A DNA stretch of 48,952 nt from Mesorhizobium silamurunense. GTDB lineage: Bacteria > Pseudomonadota > Alphaproteobacteria > Rhizobiales > Rhizobiaceae. Location: NCBI RefSeq assembly GCF_014843825.1, contig NZ_JHQR01000204.1, positions 1 through 48,952 of the forward strand, given 5' to 3'. Within the stretch, counting starts at the first letter, position 1; the number at the start of each line of letters is the position of its first letter. This document shows, piece by piece, positions 9,339 through 17,859 of the stretch. The notes beneath the pieces were generated by a model. The model worked only from the letters and a program-made list of their open reading frames with translations, did no database searches and was not told the origin of the DNA. The position numbers were made by a program, and so were the translations under genes.

Positions 9339-10661
9339 ATGAGCGATCATAAGGCTGTCCGCACGCCTGCGGACAAATCCATGCCGGGCTGGTACGGTAT
9401 TCTGCCGCCTCCCAAGGCACCAGAGGTGCTGCGCGGCCGTCACAAAGCGGACTGGCTCATTGTAGGAGCTGGGTTTGCTGGCTTGGCGGCCGCGCGGCGC
9501 CTCTCACAACTGGTGCCGAACGAGCGCATAGTGGTGGTCGACGCGCAGCGCGTCGGCTGGGGTGCTGCCGGGCGCAACTCCGGCTTCATGATCGATCTTC
9601 CGCATGAGCTCGGTAGTGAGCATTACGGTGGAAGCCAAGACCACGACCGCAAGCGCATCCGTATGAACCGGGCCGCGATCGAATTCTCTGGTTCGGCGGC
9701 GGACGAATACGGGTTGCAGAAGTTCTTCGTTCGGGCCGGCAAGTACCATGGAGCTGCAACCGACCACGGTGTTGCTGTCCTGGGCGAATTCGAAAAGCAC
9801 CTGACGGGGCTAGGGGAGCCATTCGAGCGGCTCGACGGGCCGCAGTTGAAGGAAATCACCGGAACCGACTTCTTCGTCGGCGGCACCTTCACGCCGGGGA
9901 CGGTGATGGCACAGCCGGCCGGCTTCATCCGTGGGCTTGCCGAAGGTTTATCTCGCTGGGTGCAGATATTCGAGAATTCGCCCGTCACATCTTTGCAGAC
10001 TGGCAAACTACACACTGCCAAGACGGCTGAGGGCGAGATCACCGCACCGCGGTTGATACTGACTGTCAACGGTCATCTCGAAAGCTTTGGTTTCTTCAAG
10101 AAGCGCCTGATGCATGTGTTCACCTACGCCAGCATGACAAGGCCTCTCTCCAAGAATGAACAGGCAGCTCTGGGCGGCAAACCGCATTGGGGCTTGATCC
10201 CGGCTGACCCGATGGGATCAACCATCCGAAGGATCGGCGACCGGATCGTCGTCCGCAATACCTTCACATATAATCCGGACATGTCCACCAGTGAGAGGCA
10301 GATCCGTCGGATCGGCGCTGTGCATGATCGATCGTTCAACGCGCGCTTCCCGATGCTGGGTGAAGTACCGATGGAATTTCGCTGGGGAGGCCACTTGTGT
10401 CTCTCCCTCAATTCCGCGCCCGCATTCGGCGAAATTGAAGACAGAGTCTTCGTAGCTGGATGCTGCAATGGCCTGGGAACGGTGCAGGGCACCCTCTATG
10501 GGATGCTGGCTGCCGATCTCGCAGTCGGCAGCAACGAGCCAATGCTTGCAGACGCCCTGAACGAGCCAGCCCCGGTTCGGCTTTATCCAGAACCGCTGAT
10601 GTCGATCGGAGCGCCGCTGAAGCTGTGGGCGATGCAGAAGCGCGCCGGCAAGGAGCTTTAG
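9339..10661 (+). CDS. FAD-dependent amino acid/amine oxidase (DAO family, PuuB-like)
   Basis: A 440-residue flavoprotein. The dinucleotide-binding motif VGAGFAGLAAA lies near residue 43, followed by the family's WGAAGRNSGF stretch, and a C-terminal GCCNGLGTVQGTLYGML segment that closes over the flavin. This layout is that of D-amino-acid-oxidase-like enzymes such as PuuB and glycine/sarcosine oxidases, which oxidise a C-N bond to an imine with release of ammonia or an amine. It is last in the operon after the aldehyde dehydrogenase (13 bp apart). The convergent LysR gene ends four bases inside its 3' end, so the regulator may control this operon. Substrate not evident. Confidence 0.9.
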   Translation: MSDHKAVRTPADKSMPGWYGILPPPKAPEVLRGRHKADWLIVGAGFAGLAAARRLSQLVPNERIVVVDAQRVGWGAAGRNSGFMIDLPHELGSEHYGGSQDHDRKRIRMNRAAIEFSGSAADEYGLQKFFVRAGKYHGAATDHGVAVLGEFEKHLTGLGEPFERLDGPQLKEITGTDFFVGGTFTPGTVMAQPAGFIRGLAEGLSRWVQIFENSPVTSLQTGKLHTAKTAEGEITAPRLILTVNGHLESFGFFKKRLMHVFTYASMTRPLSKNEQAALGGKPHWGLIPADPMGSTIRRIGDRIVVRNTFTYNPDMSTSERQIRRIGAVHDRSFNARFPMLGEVPMEFRWGGHLCLSLNSAPAFGEIEDRVFVAGCCNGLGTVQGTLYGMLAADLAVGSNEPMLADALNEPAPVRLYPEPLMSIGAPLKLWAMQKRAGKEL

Positions 10662-11569
10662 CTTTCTCGTTCTTGCGCCGCCGCTTCCCGGATCCAGCTA
10701 CGGAGGCTCTGGGCGGCAGGGGAAAGCGTGCGATTTTCATACCAGGTGAGATAGTAGCTGCCAGGGGCTGGGAGCTCAAGATCCGTCAGTCTGACAAGTT
10801 TCCCTTCGTCAATCTGCGCCTTGACAAGGCGGTGCCACCCAACAGCCACCCCTTGATCGGCTTGAGCGGCCTGAAGTGCCACGAAGAACTTGCCGAAGCG
10901 CCGACCGCGGGTCGGCCCATGCGAGACCCCCGCGCGCCGTAAGACCTCGTCCCAGCCAGCCCAGTCGGGATCCACCCAATCAACATGCAGCAAGGGGAGG
11001 TCGGCCAACGACTCCGCCGTTGCATCGCGATGCTTGCTTGCAAACCCCGGCCCGCATACCGGGTAGATTGTTTCATCGAAAAGGAGCTCAGCATCTTCAT
11101 TCGACCACGATCCGAACCCGTAGCGAATGCGCAATTCGACCTCGGCGCGGCGGTAATCGCGAGGATTGTCCGAGATAAGGTGGTCAACGGCAATATCCTG
11201 GTACCGTGTCCAGAAGTCCGGCATCCGCGGGATCAGCCACGTCGACGCGAAGGCGTCCGTGCACGCCAGCGTGACGTTCTTGGAACGGTCGCCGCGTTTC
11301 ACATTTCGGACGATGTCTGCGGCCCGCGAAAAACCGCTGGCCAACACGCCATAGAGGTCTTCGCCGGCGCTTGTCAGCGCCACACCAGTTCCCAATCGGG
11401 TAAACAGCGGAACCCCCAGTTCGTCCTCGATCGCTTTGATCTGTCGGCTGACGGCGCCAGGAGTAACGTTCAGTTCCGCAGCAGCCAATTTGAATGACAG
11501 GTGCCGGGCAGACGCCTCGAAAACAGCCAAAGCAGTCAGGGACGGCAGGTCGTAATAGCGGCGAACCAT
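10658..11569 (-). CDS. LysR-family transcriptional regulator (GcvA-like)
   Basis: A 303-residue LysR regulator. The N-terminal winged helix-turn-helix reads LTALAVFEASARHLSF, then VTPGAVSRQIKAIEDELGVPLF, and a periplasmic-binding-like effector domain follows. I chose the ATG at 11569 because the helix-turn-helix of this family begins about 10 residues from the start; an upstream in-frame codon at 11629 would add 20 atypical residues. Its stop overlaps the end of the oxidase gene by four bases, tail to tail. It is divergent from the short-chain dehydrogenase gene at 11922, so the shared 352-bp region is the likely place where it acts. Confidence 0.88.
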   Translation of the reverse strand: MVRRYYDLPSLTALAVFEASARHLSFKLAAAELNVTPGAVSRQIKAIEDELGVPLFTRLGTGVALTSAGEDLYGVLASGFSRAADIVRNVKRGDRSKNVTLACTDAFASTWLIPRMPDFWTRYQDIAVDHLISDNPRDYRRAEVELRIRYGFGSWSNEDAELLFDETIYPVCGPGFASKHRDATAESLADLPLLHVDWVDPDWAGWDEVLRRAGVSHGPTRGRRFGKFFVALQAAQADQGVAVGWHRLVKAQIDEGKLVRLTDLELPAPGSYYLTWYENRTLSPAAQSLRSWIREAAAQERES

Positions 11570-11921
11570 CTCAAGCTCCAAACACTTCGATAATCGCGCC
11601 GCGCGACAAATAGAGCAAGCAATGCTCAAGGTGTCGGAAAACCATTTGCAAGGCGACGCGATAGCCTGCGTTTCGACTGACTATGGCTGCGATCCCCAAC
11701 CCATGTGCGGCGGAACATAGCAAAAGTGTACGAACCATGCTTCGCGATCTGCGACGCTGTCCAATCAATGTCCGACGCGGCTGCAGCGTAGCATATACAG
11801 GGCGATGTCTGCGCTCAGCAACTCAACAAGGGGGTGAGACTTTTGCAGGGCTGCCCCACTGGTCTTCCGCAGCCGTTCAGAGATTATGAACCGAATTATC
11901 CCTTTGGTGATGGCTTGAGCT
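11570..11921. promoter_or_regulatory. Divergent intergenic region between the LysR gene and a dehydrogenase gene
   Basis: The 352 bp hold no gene that I can support. The arrangement, a regulator facing away from a catabolic gene, makes it the probable regulatory region for both. It contains the 15-mer GTGAGACTTTTGCAG at 11834-11848, which recurs at 18466-18480 upstream of the MttB-family gene. I could not pick out a definite LysR box. Confidence 0.4.
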
Positions 11922-12689
11922 ATGACTGGCATTGAGAAGAAAACTGCGGTCATAACTGGCGCGGCGGGAGGCATCGGGCAAGCGATCTCCAGACAGTTCG
12001 TTGCGAAGGGCTTTCGAGTGGTTGCGGGCGATACCGAACAGGCTGGCCTGGACAAGCTCGAGGCCGAACTCAACCGAACCAGACAGAATGTCTGGAGCAA
12101 GGCCGGAGACCTCAGAAACAATGGCTATTGCGAGGATTTGATCGAGTATTCCGTCCAGGCCACAGGGCGCCTGGACGTGCTCGTCAACAACGCCGGAATA
12201 ATCACGCCAGGAGACATTCTCCAGGCGACCGACGACGATTGGGAGCGGACGTTCGAGATTAACCTGACATCGATATCCCATACTTGCCGGAAAGCTATAA
12301 GCCACATGAAGGGCCATGGCGGCGGCGCGATCGTGAACGTCGCATCCTGCTGGGAGCTTTATCCCGGGACTGGGCACGCAGCGCACTGCCTTGGCAAAGC
12401 AGCCGTGGCCGCGTTTTCAAGATGTCTTGGCCGCGACCATGCAGGTGATGGAATACGGGTCAACGCCGTGTGCCCCAATGAAGTGAGCGCCCCGATGCTA
12501 CGCACCGGTTTTGCCCGGCGCGGCTTCAATCCTGGCACAGCCATAGCGGAGCCCAACAACACGGTGCCGCTAGGCCGGATCGCCGAGCCAGAAGACATAG
12601 CTGACGTGGTATTCTTCCTATGTTCCGACGCCGCCCGCTCCATCGCACGCTCGGCGGTCGAAGTGAACGGCGCAAAGCCTGTCTATTGA
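11922..12689 (+). CDS. Short-chain dehydrogenase/reductase with His in place of the catalytic Tyr
   Basis: A 255-residue classical SDR: TGAAGGIGQ cofactor motif near residue 12, NNAG in VLVNNAGI, and active-site serine S142 in NVASCW. The usual YxxxK catalytic pair reads H155-C-L-G-K159, so lysine is kept but tyrosine is replaced by histidine through one base (CAC for TAC). Fold and NAD(P) binding should be intact, but ordinary oxidoreductase chemistry would be weakened or lost. The C-terminus (VEVNGAKPVY) also differs from the usual VDGG ending. A second, orthodox SDR gene starts 8 bases after its stop, so the two are co-transcribed. The pair could form a heteromer with one non-catalytic subunit. 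This is an inference. Confidence 0.88.
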   Translation: MTGIEKKTAVITGAAGGIGQAISRQFVAKGFRVVAGDTEQAGLDKLEAELNRTRQNVWSKAGDLRNNGYCEDLIEYSVQATGRLDVLVNNAGIITPGDILQATDDDWERTFEINLTSISHTCRKAISHMKGHGGGAIVNVASCWELYPGTGHAAHCLGKAAVAAFSRCLGRDHAGDGIRVNAVCPNEVSAPMLRTGFARRGFNPGTAIAEPNNTVPLGRIAEPEDIADVVFFLCSDAARSIARSAVEVNGAKPVY

Positions 12690-12697
12690 GGGCACCC

Positions 12698-13462
12698 ATG
12701 GCTGACAGACTGGCCGGCAAGATTGCAATCATCACAGGCGGCGGACGGGGTATCGGTGCTGGTATCACACAGCGGTTTGTGGGAGAGGGAGCGAGAGTTG
12801 CCATTGTGCAGAGAAATTCGCCGCCTGAGGCGTTGCTTGATGATCGAACGATCTATGTGAAGGCGGATCTCGCAAATTCCGACGACATTCGATCAGCCGT
12901 CGAGACTATTGTCGAACGCTTTGGTGGCCTGGACATCTTGGTGAACAACGCCGGGGTCATGTTCGAGAAGACCGTCGAGGAAATGACCGAGGCGGACTGG
13001 GATCGGATGATGGACGTCAATCTCAAGGCTCCATTCCTGCTGGCAAAGGCAGTAATGCCACATCTTCGGGAGCGAGGTGGAGGAAGTATCATCAATATCG
13101 GCTCAATCGAAGGCCTGGCGTCCAACCCGGGACATCCTGCATATTCGGCCTCGAAAGCGGGGATTCACGGATTCACAGCAGCGGTTGCGGTCGATCATGG
13201 GCACGAGGGAATCCGGTGCAATGCCATTGCACCGGGCTGGATCAATTCTGATCTCAGCGAGGTCTACATCGACAGCATGGCCGACAGCTCCCGCGTCCGC
13301 AGAGAACTGCTCGCCATGCATCCGGTGGGGCGTCTTGGCGAACCCACTGATGTCGGAAATCTTGCAGTCTGGCTTGCCTCGGCAGAGAGTGCCTTCGTGA
13401 CCGGTCAGGTCTACGTCATCGACGGCGGCCGTACCAAAAAGTTGCCGCTACCGATTCCATAA
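12698..13462 (+). CDS. Short-chain dehydrogenase/reductase, FabG-like
   Basis: A 254-residue SDR with complete catalytic equipment: TGGGRGIGAG near residue 14, NNAGVMF, an active-site serine in NIGSIEG, Y149 and K153 in YSASKAG, and the closing YVIDGGR. I took the ATG at 12698 because MADRLAGKIAIITGG is the normal start; a longer frame from 12620 would overlap the preceding gene. Role: NAD(P)-linked oxidation or reduction of a small alcohol or ketone, probably in the same pathway as the preceding unusual SDR. The 219 bp after it show only a degraded frame (VMKRDKAPADWQPLPDV, about 13.57-13.64 kb) that I do not recognise. Confidence 0.9.
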   Translation: MADRLAGKIAIITGGGRGIGAGITQRFVGEGARVAIVQRNSPPEALLDDRTIYVKADLANSDDIRSAVETIVERFGGLDILVNNAGVMFEKTVEEMTEADWDRMMDVNLKAPFLLAKAVMPHLRERGGGSIINIGSIEGLASNPGHPAYSASKAGIHGFTAAVAVDHGHEGIRCNAIAPGWINSDLSEVYIDSMADSSRVRRELLAMHPVGRLGEPTDVGNLAVWLASAESAFVTGQVYVIDGGRTKKLPLPIP

Positions 13463-13681
13463 ACAGGCGAAGTCCTCTCTTTGTCAGGCTGTCGGATCAA
13501 CTTTCTCGCTAAATCGCCTGTTGATGCGATCAATAAGGATTGCCAGAACCACGGCGAGGCCAGGCCAGTCGCCGCCGCGATCGAAGTGATGAAGCGCGAT
13601 AAGGCGCCGGCAGACTGGCAGCCTTTGCCCGACGTCTAGCTACCAGTGAGATCCAACCGCAAGATCGCCCATCAAACCCGG

Positions 13682-14410
13682 CTATGCTGTTGTCTCTCGT
13701 ATAAGCACGTCACAACACATCGTAAGCTGACGGGCATAGGTTTTCGACGCGTCCAGAACGGTACCTCTGGTCACCGCAAAAATGAAGTAAAGCGCGTGGA
13801 AGAGCGCGAAGCCGCCCTGGATGAAAATCTTTCCCTGACTGAGCGTAGCAAAGGGCGGCTGGTAACGATACAGCCCATATGCGGCCAAAACCGCCAGCAG
13901 GTTGATGGCAATGCCGTATGGCTTCAAGCCGTAGAGGTTCCTTCTAAAGCCGTAGCTGATGTTTTCATTGAAAAGGACACGGAAGCGTTCGGTGTCGTAG
14001 GTGTTGTTCCGCATGTAGTTATAGCACTCCACGTAAAACTGGGCGGCGCCGGCCGGGTCAGCGACTTCTGACTCGCGCGTCGGCGCAGTCTTGCCTATCT
14101 GTCTTGCGAGAAAGTTGCGGAACCGGTCCCTCGTGCCGGAATCCAAAGTCGTATCGAGATGGCTAAGTTCGGTGTTTGCGGGGAAACCACCTGATTCCTT
14201 GAATAGCTTTCGCTGCACATGCCGGCCTGCTCTGCGCGCGAGATCCGCCATGGCGTAGAACAAGACACCTATGCCCAAGGCTGTCATGGCTTCTGGCAGC
14301 CCCGGATCCTTCCATGACCCTGCAAGGAGGAAAAGAACAAATGCAGGGAGAACGGCGATCAAAGCCGGAAAGAGCCGAGCCTTTATTGAATAAGTGTCCA
14401 AAAAATCCAT
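13682..14410 (-). CDS. Four-helix membrane protein, third gene of the E2-E1-JAB operon
   Basis: A 242-residue protein with two pairs of hydrophobic helices, roughly 13-31 and 40-58, then 165-182 and 195-214. Between the pairs lies a soluble segment of about 105 residues that ends in the motif NENISYGFRRNLYGLK (148-163). No signal peptide or enzyme motif is visible. It starts three bases after the stop of the E2-E1-JAB gene and is surely co-transcribed with it. The layout recalls small membrane effectors of bacterial defence operons, such as the SMODS-associated 2TM/4TM proteins, and the YGFRRN motif seems familiar from uncharacterised proteins of defence islands. I cannot confirm either by search. 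Possible role: membrane-disrupting effector or membrane anchor whose activity is controlled by the conjugation enzyme. Confidence 0.85.
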   Translation of the reverse strand: MDFLDTYSIKARLFPALIAVLPAFVLFLLAGSWKDPGLPEAMTALGIGVLFYAMADLARRAGRHVQRKLFKESGGFPANTELSHLDTTLDSGTRDRFRNFLARQIGKTAPTRESEVADPAGAAQFYVECYNYMRNNTYDTERFRVLFNENISYGFRRNLYGLKPYGIAINLLAVLAAYGLYRYQPPFATLSQGKIFIQGGFALFHALYFIFAVTRGTVLDASKTYARQLTMCCDVLIRETTA

Positions 14411-14413
14411 GGT

Positions 14414-16675
14414 TCACCTAGAGGGGTCATGAACGATGCTGCAATACCCGCTGGGTGTTGCGATAAGTAGGACGGCGGGCGGGGATCGCTCGCCAGCGAG
14501 GTCTTTTGCCGTGCACCAGTCCGTTGGCGACGGGCCCTGCTCGGCGAGGTGGCTATGCCACGTGCCCACGTCGAGCAGGCGCTTGCCGCTCTTGAGATGC
14601 CGTTCCATCACCGCCTCCTTGAGGCCCTGCTTGCCAAGAACGAACAGCGAGCTGGAGCGCTGGCTGTCTGGCGGTGCCGGCAGAAGGTCGACGACTGTAA
14701 TCGTCTTGGTGCGGGCGCTGCACGCGCCGACCATTAAACCTCCCGTCTCGACGTGTGGATAGACGGCAATTTCTTCCCTGATGCGTCTATCAACGTCGGC
14801 GGAAATCTTGAGGGTCCAGTCGGCGCCGTCGACGGAAACCGTGATCATCGTCGGCACGGCGAACGACCTCCAAGTCGTCGTCGGCGAATTGGCGTCTTGG
14901 GTGCCGACGGCGATGATGCCGCCGCCGGCGTCCTGGCTGACAAAATCTGCGAGCACCTCAGTGGCCGCCGCCGACATGGCCGAAAGGCGCGCGTCGGTCA
15001 TAGGCATGGTCAGCGAACCGCAGCCATCACCTATCTGGATCTCGGTAAGGCCAAACTTTTCATCGAACAGCAAAGCACTTTCGACCTCTGTGGCCTTGGC
15101 GCTAAGTTCGACTTCCAAGTCGGCCAGCGTGGGATTTCTGCCCAGTCCCTCGTGCAGCACAAAAGCGCCTTTTCCTCTCCCAAACAGCGCGATCTCGGTC
15201 ACACGGGCGGGAAAATCCGCGGGCGGGACTATGGACAGGGCGTCCCTTACAAGGAGCGACGCCGTCGTATTTACGATTGAGTTCGTGCCTGCCGGCGCGA
15301 TTTTCGTGCGATTTGCGGCCTGCGCCAACCCCCGGGCGGCATCATCCAAGTAAACTTGAGGCTTCTGGCCGAGCTTCGACAACTCCGATGCCAGTTCGGT
15401 TGCCTTGGCCAGCGGCAGGACGTCTCTTACCAACGCGTGCCGCGCCATGTTGTGCGGCTGCAAGATGCCCTTGTCGACAAGTGCTGTAATCGTTGCGCCG
15501 GCGCGCGCGAGATGCAGGCCCACCTTCGAGCCCACACTGCCACACCCGATCAATGCGATCTTGCCGAGGTCTGCCGACGCCGACACCGTCCGCAACAACG
15601 TTAAGGACACCTTGTCGACCTGGCGCGCGGCGACAGCACGGCGGCCGCTTGGGCCCTCATAGAGGTTTTCCCTTTTTTTCCGTGGTGACACGTCGAAGAT
15701 GTAGGGCAGCAGCTCTATGCCCGAATCGCGGCCAATCAGTTTGAAAGGCCGCCGCGCACAAAAGATCACTCCGATCGGCAGAGATCCTTGGCTCGTCCAT
15801 GTGGCGGATTCCCATCGCTCTTCCAACCGGCGCAAGAAAGCGTCAAAAGCGGGGCCGAAACCGAATTCCTTAGCTCTGGCGGCGAGGTCCTCCAGCGTCT
15901 CGATGGTCTCTGGAAAGATCGTTTTGGCAATGACGTTATCGGCGGCCCAGAACACCGCAGTTATCGTCTTCCCATACGGATGACCGGCAGCTGACACGTT
16001 GATGTCGAAGGGGAAGGTGCCGAGTTTGCCAACGGAGGCCGCCAGTTCCTCATTGATGGTTAGGTAGACTTCGTCCCCGCTGAGGCGACCCTGTCCTGAT
16101 CGATACCGGAAAAAATCGGATCTCAGCCAGACCGCGCCGGCGTCGCGTCCGACCCGGCCGCGGACGGCCGCAGGGTCAACCACCGCCACGTCGTCTAGGT
16201 CGTGCCGCATGACCGGTTCCCAACCGTGCTCGGGATCCATCAGCCCGTTGACGGCGGCCTTGGCCAGCCAGACCGCCATCTGCGAAAGCACCTGAAGGAT
16301 TCCAATCTCGACTAGCCCAAAGCTGCTGAAATACTCGTCGATCGAACCGTCGACGAGACAAGGCCGCGGCAACGACTTTCCGCCGCCAGCCGACAAATGC
16401 GGCAGGTCACGGGGAAAATCTTCCCGGAGAAAGAACGAGGGACTCTTCCAAGGGTAGTCGGCAGCGATGCGGATTTCGACACGTTCCTGCAGCTTCACGC
16501 CGTTCGGGCTTGACCCTTTGGACGCATAGGGCAGGGGCATCTCGACACTGAGCACGACATAAACGCGGGCATGATCGTCGGCCACGCCGATGATGCCCGC
16601 CTCCGCGCACTGCCGATGGTCGGCGGCGACACGCGCAAACTGCTGTGCGTGTCGCTCGAATTGCTGCGCGGTCAT
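14414..16675 (-). CDS. E2-E1(ThiF)-JAB fusion: ubiquitin-like conjugation and deconjugation enzyme (753 aa)
   Basis: Three activities are fused. Residues 1-145 look like an E2 (ubiquitin-conjugating) fold: YPWKSPSFFL is followed by the candidate catalytic Cys106 in LPRPCLVDGSIDEYF. Residues about 180-365 form a linker that may be a degenerate adenylation domain. Residues about 366-600 are a ThiF/E1 adenylation domain with the nucleotide loop IGCGSVGSK (376-384), D401, NMARHAL (409-415) and candidate catalytic Cys552 in GDGCGS. Residues about 625-750 are a JAB/MPN isopeptidase with E643 (VETGGLMVG), H707-S-H709, S716 and D719; spacing from the second His to Ser is 6, one less than the commonest form. 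In type II CBASS these activities are split between Cap2 (E2-E1) and Cap3 (JAB). Here one chain could attach and remove a modifier. The start overlaps the upstream MBL stop (ATGA), showing translational coupling. No ubiquitin-like protein is visible nearby. Confidence 0.92.
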   Translation of the reverse strand: MTAQQFERHAQQFARVAADHRQCAEAGIIGVADDHARVYVVLSVEMPLPYASKGSSPNGVKLQERVEIRIAADYPWKSPSFFLREDFPRDLPHLSAGGGKSLPRPCLVDGSIDEYFSSFGLVEIGILQVLSQMAVWLAKAAVNGLMDPEHGWEPVMRHDLDDVAVVDPAAVRGRVGRDAGAVWLRSDFFRYRSGQGRLSGDEVYLTINEELAASVGKLGTFPFDINVSAAGHPYGKTITAVFWAADNVIAKTIFPETIETLEDLAARAKEFGFGPAFDAFLRRLEERWESATWTSQGSLPIGVIFCARRPFKLIGRDSGIELLPYIFDVSPRKKRENLYEGPSGRRAVAARQVDKVSLTLLRTVSASADLGKIALIGCGSVGSKVGLHLARAGATITALVDKGILQPHNMARHALVRDVLPLAKATELASELSKLGQKPQVYLDDAARGLAQAANRTKIAPAGTNSIVNTTASLLVRDALSIVPPADFPARVTEIALFGRGKGAFVLHEGLGRNPTLADLEVELSAKATEVESALLFDEKFGLTEIQIGDGCGSLTMPMTDARLSAMSAAATEVLADFVSQDAGGGIIAVGTQDANSPTTTWRSFAVPTMITVSVDGADWTLKISADVDRRIREEIAVYPHVETGGLMVGACSARTKTITVVDLLPAPPDSQRSSSLFVLGKQGLKEAVMERHLKSGKRLLDVGTWHSHLAEQGPSPTDWCTAKDLAGERSPPAVLLIATPSGYCSIVHDPSR

Positions 16676-17859
16676 TTGCGGCCGTGGGCCCTCGCGGCCG
16701 TCGCGATACCGCTGACGCCCACCACTGCCGCCGTCTTCTTAGCTGTCATCGCGAGTTTCTTTGCCGTCCCGGCGTGGTAGATTTTGAATTCCAGCGCGCG
16801 GTCTTCGTTCGCCGAATATTCGGTGGTGCAGATAAACCGATCGCTTTCGCCCTCGACCATGGAGACATATTCCCGTTTCGCCCGCTCGTGCGGGGGATTG
16901 GAATCGTCCTTCTTGATCGGCTTGCAACTGGCGACAATCACGGCGCCATCGCGGATCTGCGAGAGGGCGTTGCGGGCTTCCTCGCAGACCTTGACGTTCT
17001 CGCCGAGTTTCGACCAGCGGTCATAGCTCAGGGTTCGCCACGAACAGTGGTGCGGCGTCTCCATGACATCGTAGCTGAGCCAGTCGGTATTGCCTTCTTC
17101 CTCAAGGGTGTTCCAGAGCCGCTCCCAGATTGCGACGCCGGCGTCGCCACCAGTCAGGAACCGGCACATGTCCTTGTTGCCGTCGCCGGCGATGGAAAAG
17201 CGAACGATGACCGACGAGTTGTTCTTCTCGAGCAGGTCAATCAGGTCCTCGTCGTCGTCCTCAACCACCATCGGCGCCAGCAGTCGTCCCTCGAACTGGC
17301 CTTCTTTGCCCTGGTTAACTCGGGTGATGATCTCGTACTGCCCGACGACGATGTCCATCACATCGTCGGTCTTGCCGTCCTTATCCTTGCCCATCAGGAG
17401 GATGCGATCGCCGTCGCCGACGTCGGAGCCGATCTCGCGATAAAGGGCGACCCGACGGCGTGCCTCCTTCTTCCAAGCCTTCGCTTCGTCGCCGAGTTTG
17501 TGGTTGGCGCTGGCGCGCCGGAACACGATCGGGGACGACCACATCTCCCTAATGAGGATTAGGTCGTCTTCGTTATCCTCAGGGAAGTCCTCCGGGGGTC
17601 CGAGATAGAAGTGCTTGCTCAGACCTGTAATGTGATCCCCGTCCGGATGGGACAGCAGGAACGCGTCGACATATAGCCTATCTTGGTCATCGCGCGGCAA
17701 CCGTTCCTTCAGATCGGCAGCGACATCGTAGGTGTCATCGTCCGGATCGTCCGCAGTTGCGCGGATGTTGATATCGACGAGGATATGCTGGCCGTTATCA
17801 AGCTTGATGAGGGCCATGTCCCCGTTATCGACGGGGAAGAATGTAAGCGACGCTGCCAT
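16672..17859 (-). CDS. ComEC/Rec2-like metallo-beta-lactamase-fold hydrolase, first gene of the E2-E1-JAB operon
   Basis: A 395-residue soluble metallo-beta-lactamase-fold protein. The metal motif reads SHPDGDH (H71, D73, D75, H76), the HxDxDH form typical of the ComEC/Rec2 branch rather than of antibiotic hydrolases. Further ligands are probably D239 in FLTGGDAG and H270/H271 in METPHHCSW; NNSSVIVRF (213-221) is also a ComEC-branch signature. There are no membrane helices, so it is a stand-alone hydrolase, possibly a phosphodiesterase or nuclease. It heads the operon and its stop overlaps the next start by four bases. I recall from comparative-genomic surveys by Iyer, Burroughs and Aravind that E2/E1/JAB genes can sit beside such hydrolases, but not checked here. 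It could be the effector, or the protein that is modified. Confidence 0.9.
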   Translation of the reverse strand: MAASLTFFPVDNGDMALIKLDNGQHILVDINIRATADDPDDDTYDVAADLKERLPRDDQDRLYVDAFLLSHPDGDHITGLSKHFYLGPPEDFPEDNEDDLILIREMWSSPIVFRRASANHKLGDEAKAWKKEARRRVALYREIGSDVGDGDRILLMGKDKDGKTDDVMDIVVGQYEIITRVNQGKEGQFEGRLLAPMVVEDDDEDLIDLLEKNNSSVIVRFSIAGDGNKDMCRFLTGGDAGVAIWERLWNTLEEEGNTDWLSYDVMETPHHCSWRTLSYDRWSKLGENVKVCEEARNALSQIRDGAVIVASCKPIKKDDSNPPHERAKREYVSMVEGESDRFICTTEYSANEDRALEFKIYHAGTAKKLAMTAKKTAAVVGVSGIATAARAHGRK

